This document shows positions 45,011 through 45,101 of a stretch of DNA of 45,101 bases, in pieces. The stretch comes from Betaproteobacteria bacterium (GTDB taxonomy: Bacteria > Pseudomonadota > Gammaproteobacteria > Burkholderiales > Casimicrobiaceae), in contig JAPUER010000079.1 of assembly GCA_027492485.1 (NCBI GenBank), forward strand, positions 26,226 to 71,326, in the 5' to 3' direction. The notes beneath the pieces were generated by a model. It worked only from the letters and a program-made list of their open reading frames with translations. It did not search any database and was not told the origin of the DNA. Positions within the stretch are counted from its first letter, which is position 1. Each line of letters opens with the position of its first letter. The position numbers were made by a program, and so were the translations under genes.

Positions 45011-45101
45011 ATGATCTCGTCATTCTGGTTCTGGTGTAAAGCGATGCCGCCGGCAATCCATCGCTGCGCGATTGCCTTGCTTTGCATGGCGTTCAGCGGC
45101 A
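45011..45101 (+). CDS. possible start of an exported protein, cut by the window edge
   Basis: An ATG at 45011 has ggag about seven bases upstream and opens 30 codons to the window end without a stop. The translation (MISSFWFWCKAMPPAIHRCA, then a hydrophobic IALLCMAFSG) looks like a signal peptide. Too little is seen to name it, and the frame may be chance. Confidence 0.3.
   Translation, partial: MISSFWFWCKAMPPAIHRCAIALLCMAFSG

Overview
The window looks like chromosomal DNA of a GC-rich proteobacterium, most likely a betaproteobacterium of the Burkholderiales type. This is inferred from the phosphonate-operon layout, the gene families and the REP-type palindromes; no rRNA or tRNA was found to settle it. 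Genes are dense, often overlap by ATGA or GTGA, and fall into functional blocks.

1-14917: a 2-aminoethylphosphonate (AEP) block. A leftward operon, phnS-phnT-phnV-phnW (5214 to 101), encodes an ABC importer and the AEP transaminase. Divergent from it are a GntR/FCD regulator (phnR), phosphonoacetate hydrolase (phnA), phosphonoacetaldehyde dehydrogenase (phnY), a PhnZ-type HD-domain oxygenase, a phosphonate-associated DMT-type membrane protein, an 807-residue dimethylglycine-dehydrogenase-like flavoprotein, a Nudix hydrolase and a strictosidine-synthase-like protein. The core route is AEP -> phosphonoacetaldehyde -> phosphonoacetate -> acetate + phosphate. PhnZ and the flavoprotein suggest a side route for hydroxylated or N-methylated aminophosphonates.

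14916-18847: a 268-bp palindromic element resembling a MITE, a split chromate-transporter pair, a thioesterase, an exported alpha/beta hydrolase and a GNAT acetyltransferase.

18844-26004: a leftward three-gene module of two transglutaminase-fold proteins and an ATP-grasp/alpha-E fusion, a widespread but poorly understood peptide-ligase system. The large transglutaminase gene carries an in-frame palindromic repeat.

26401-34589: a VOC protein, an M20 peptidase, then three exported proteins: a di-haem cytochrome c with possible RoxA/RoxB-like features, a class-C beta-lactamase-like serine hydrolase, and a Tat-signal protein whose N-terminal half resembles the pore-forming domain I of Bacillus thuringiensis Cry toxins. 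The last gene is visibly AT-richer than its surroundings and is the most novel item in the window.

34822-44539: a leftward pyrimidine nucleobase block: Urc1-like GTP-cyclohydrolase-II homologue, Urc4/DUF1688, uracil phosphoribosyltransferase, a BMP-type ABC importer (binding protein, double ATPase, two permeases) and a cytosine-deaminase homologue. The enzymes match the fungal URC/urg uracil-catabolism set. The deaminase has Cys in place of E. coli CodA Asp314, the change linked to 5-methylcytosine deamination. Five of the gaps in this block hold palindromic repeats of several families.
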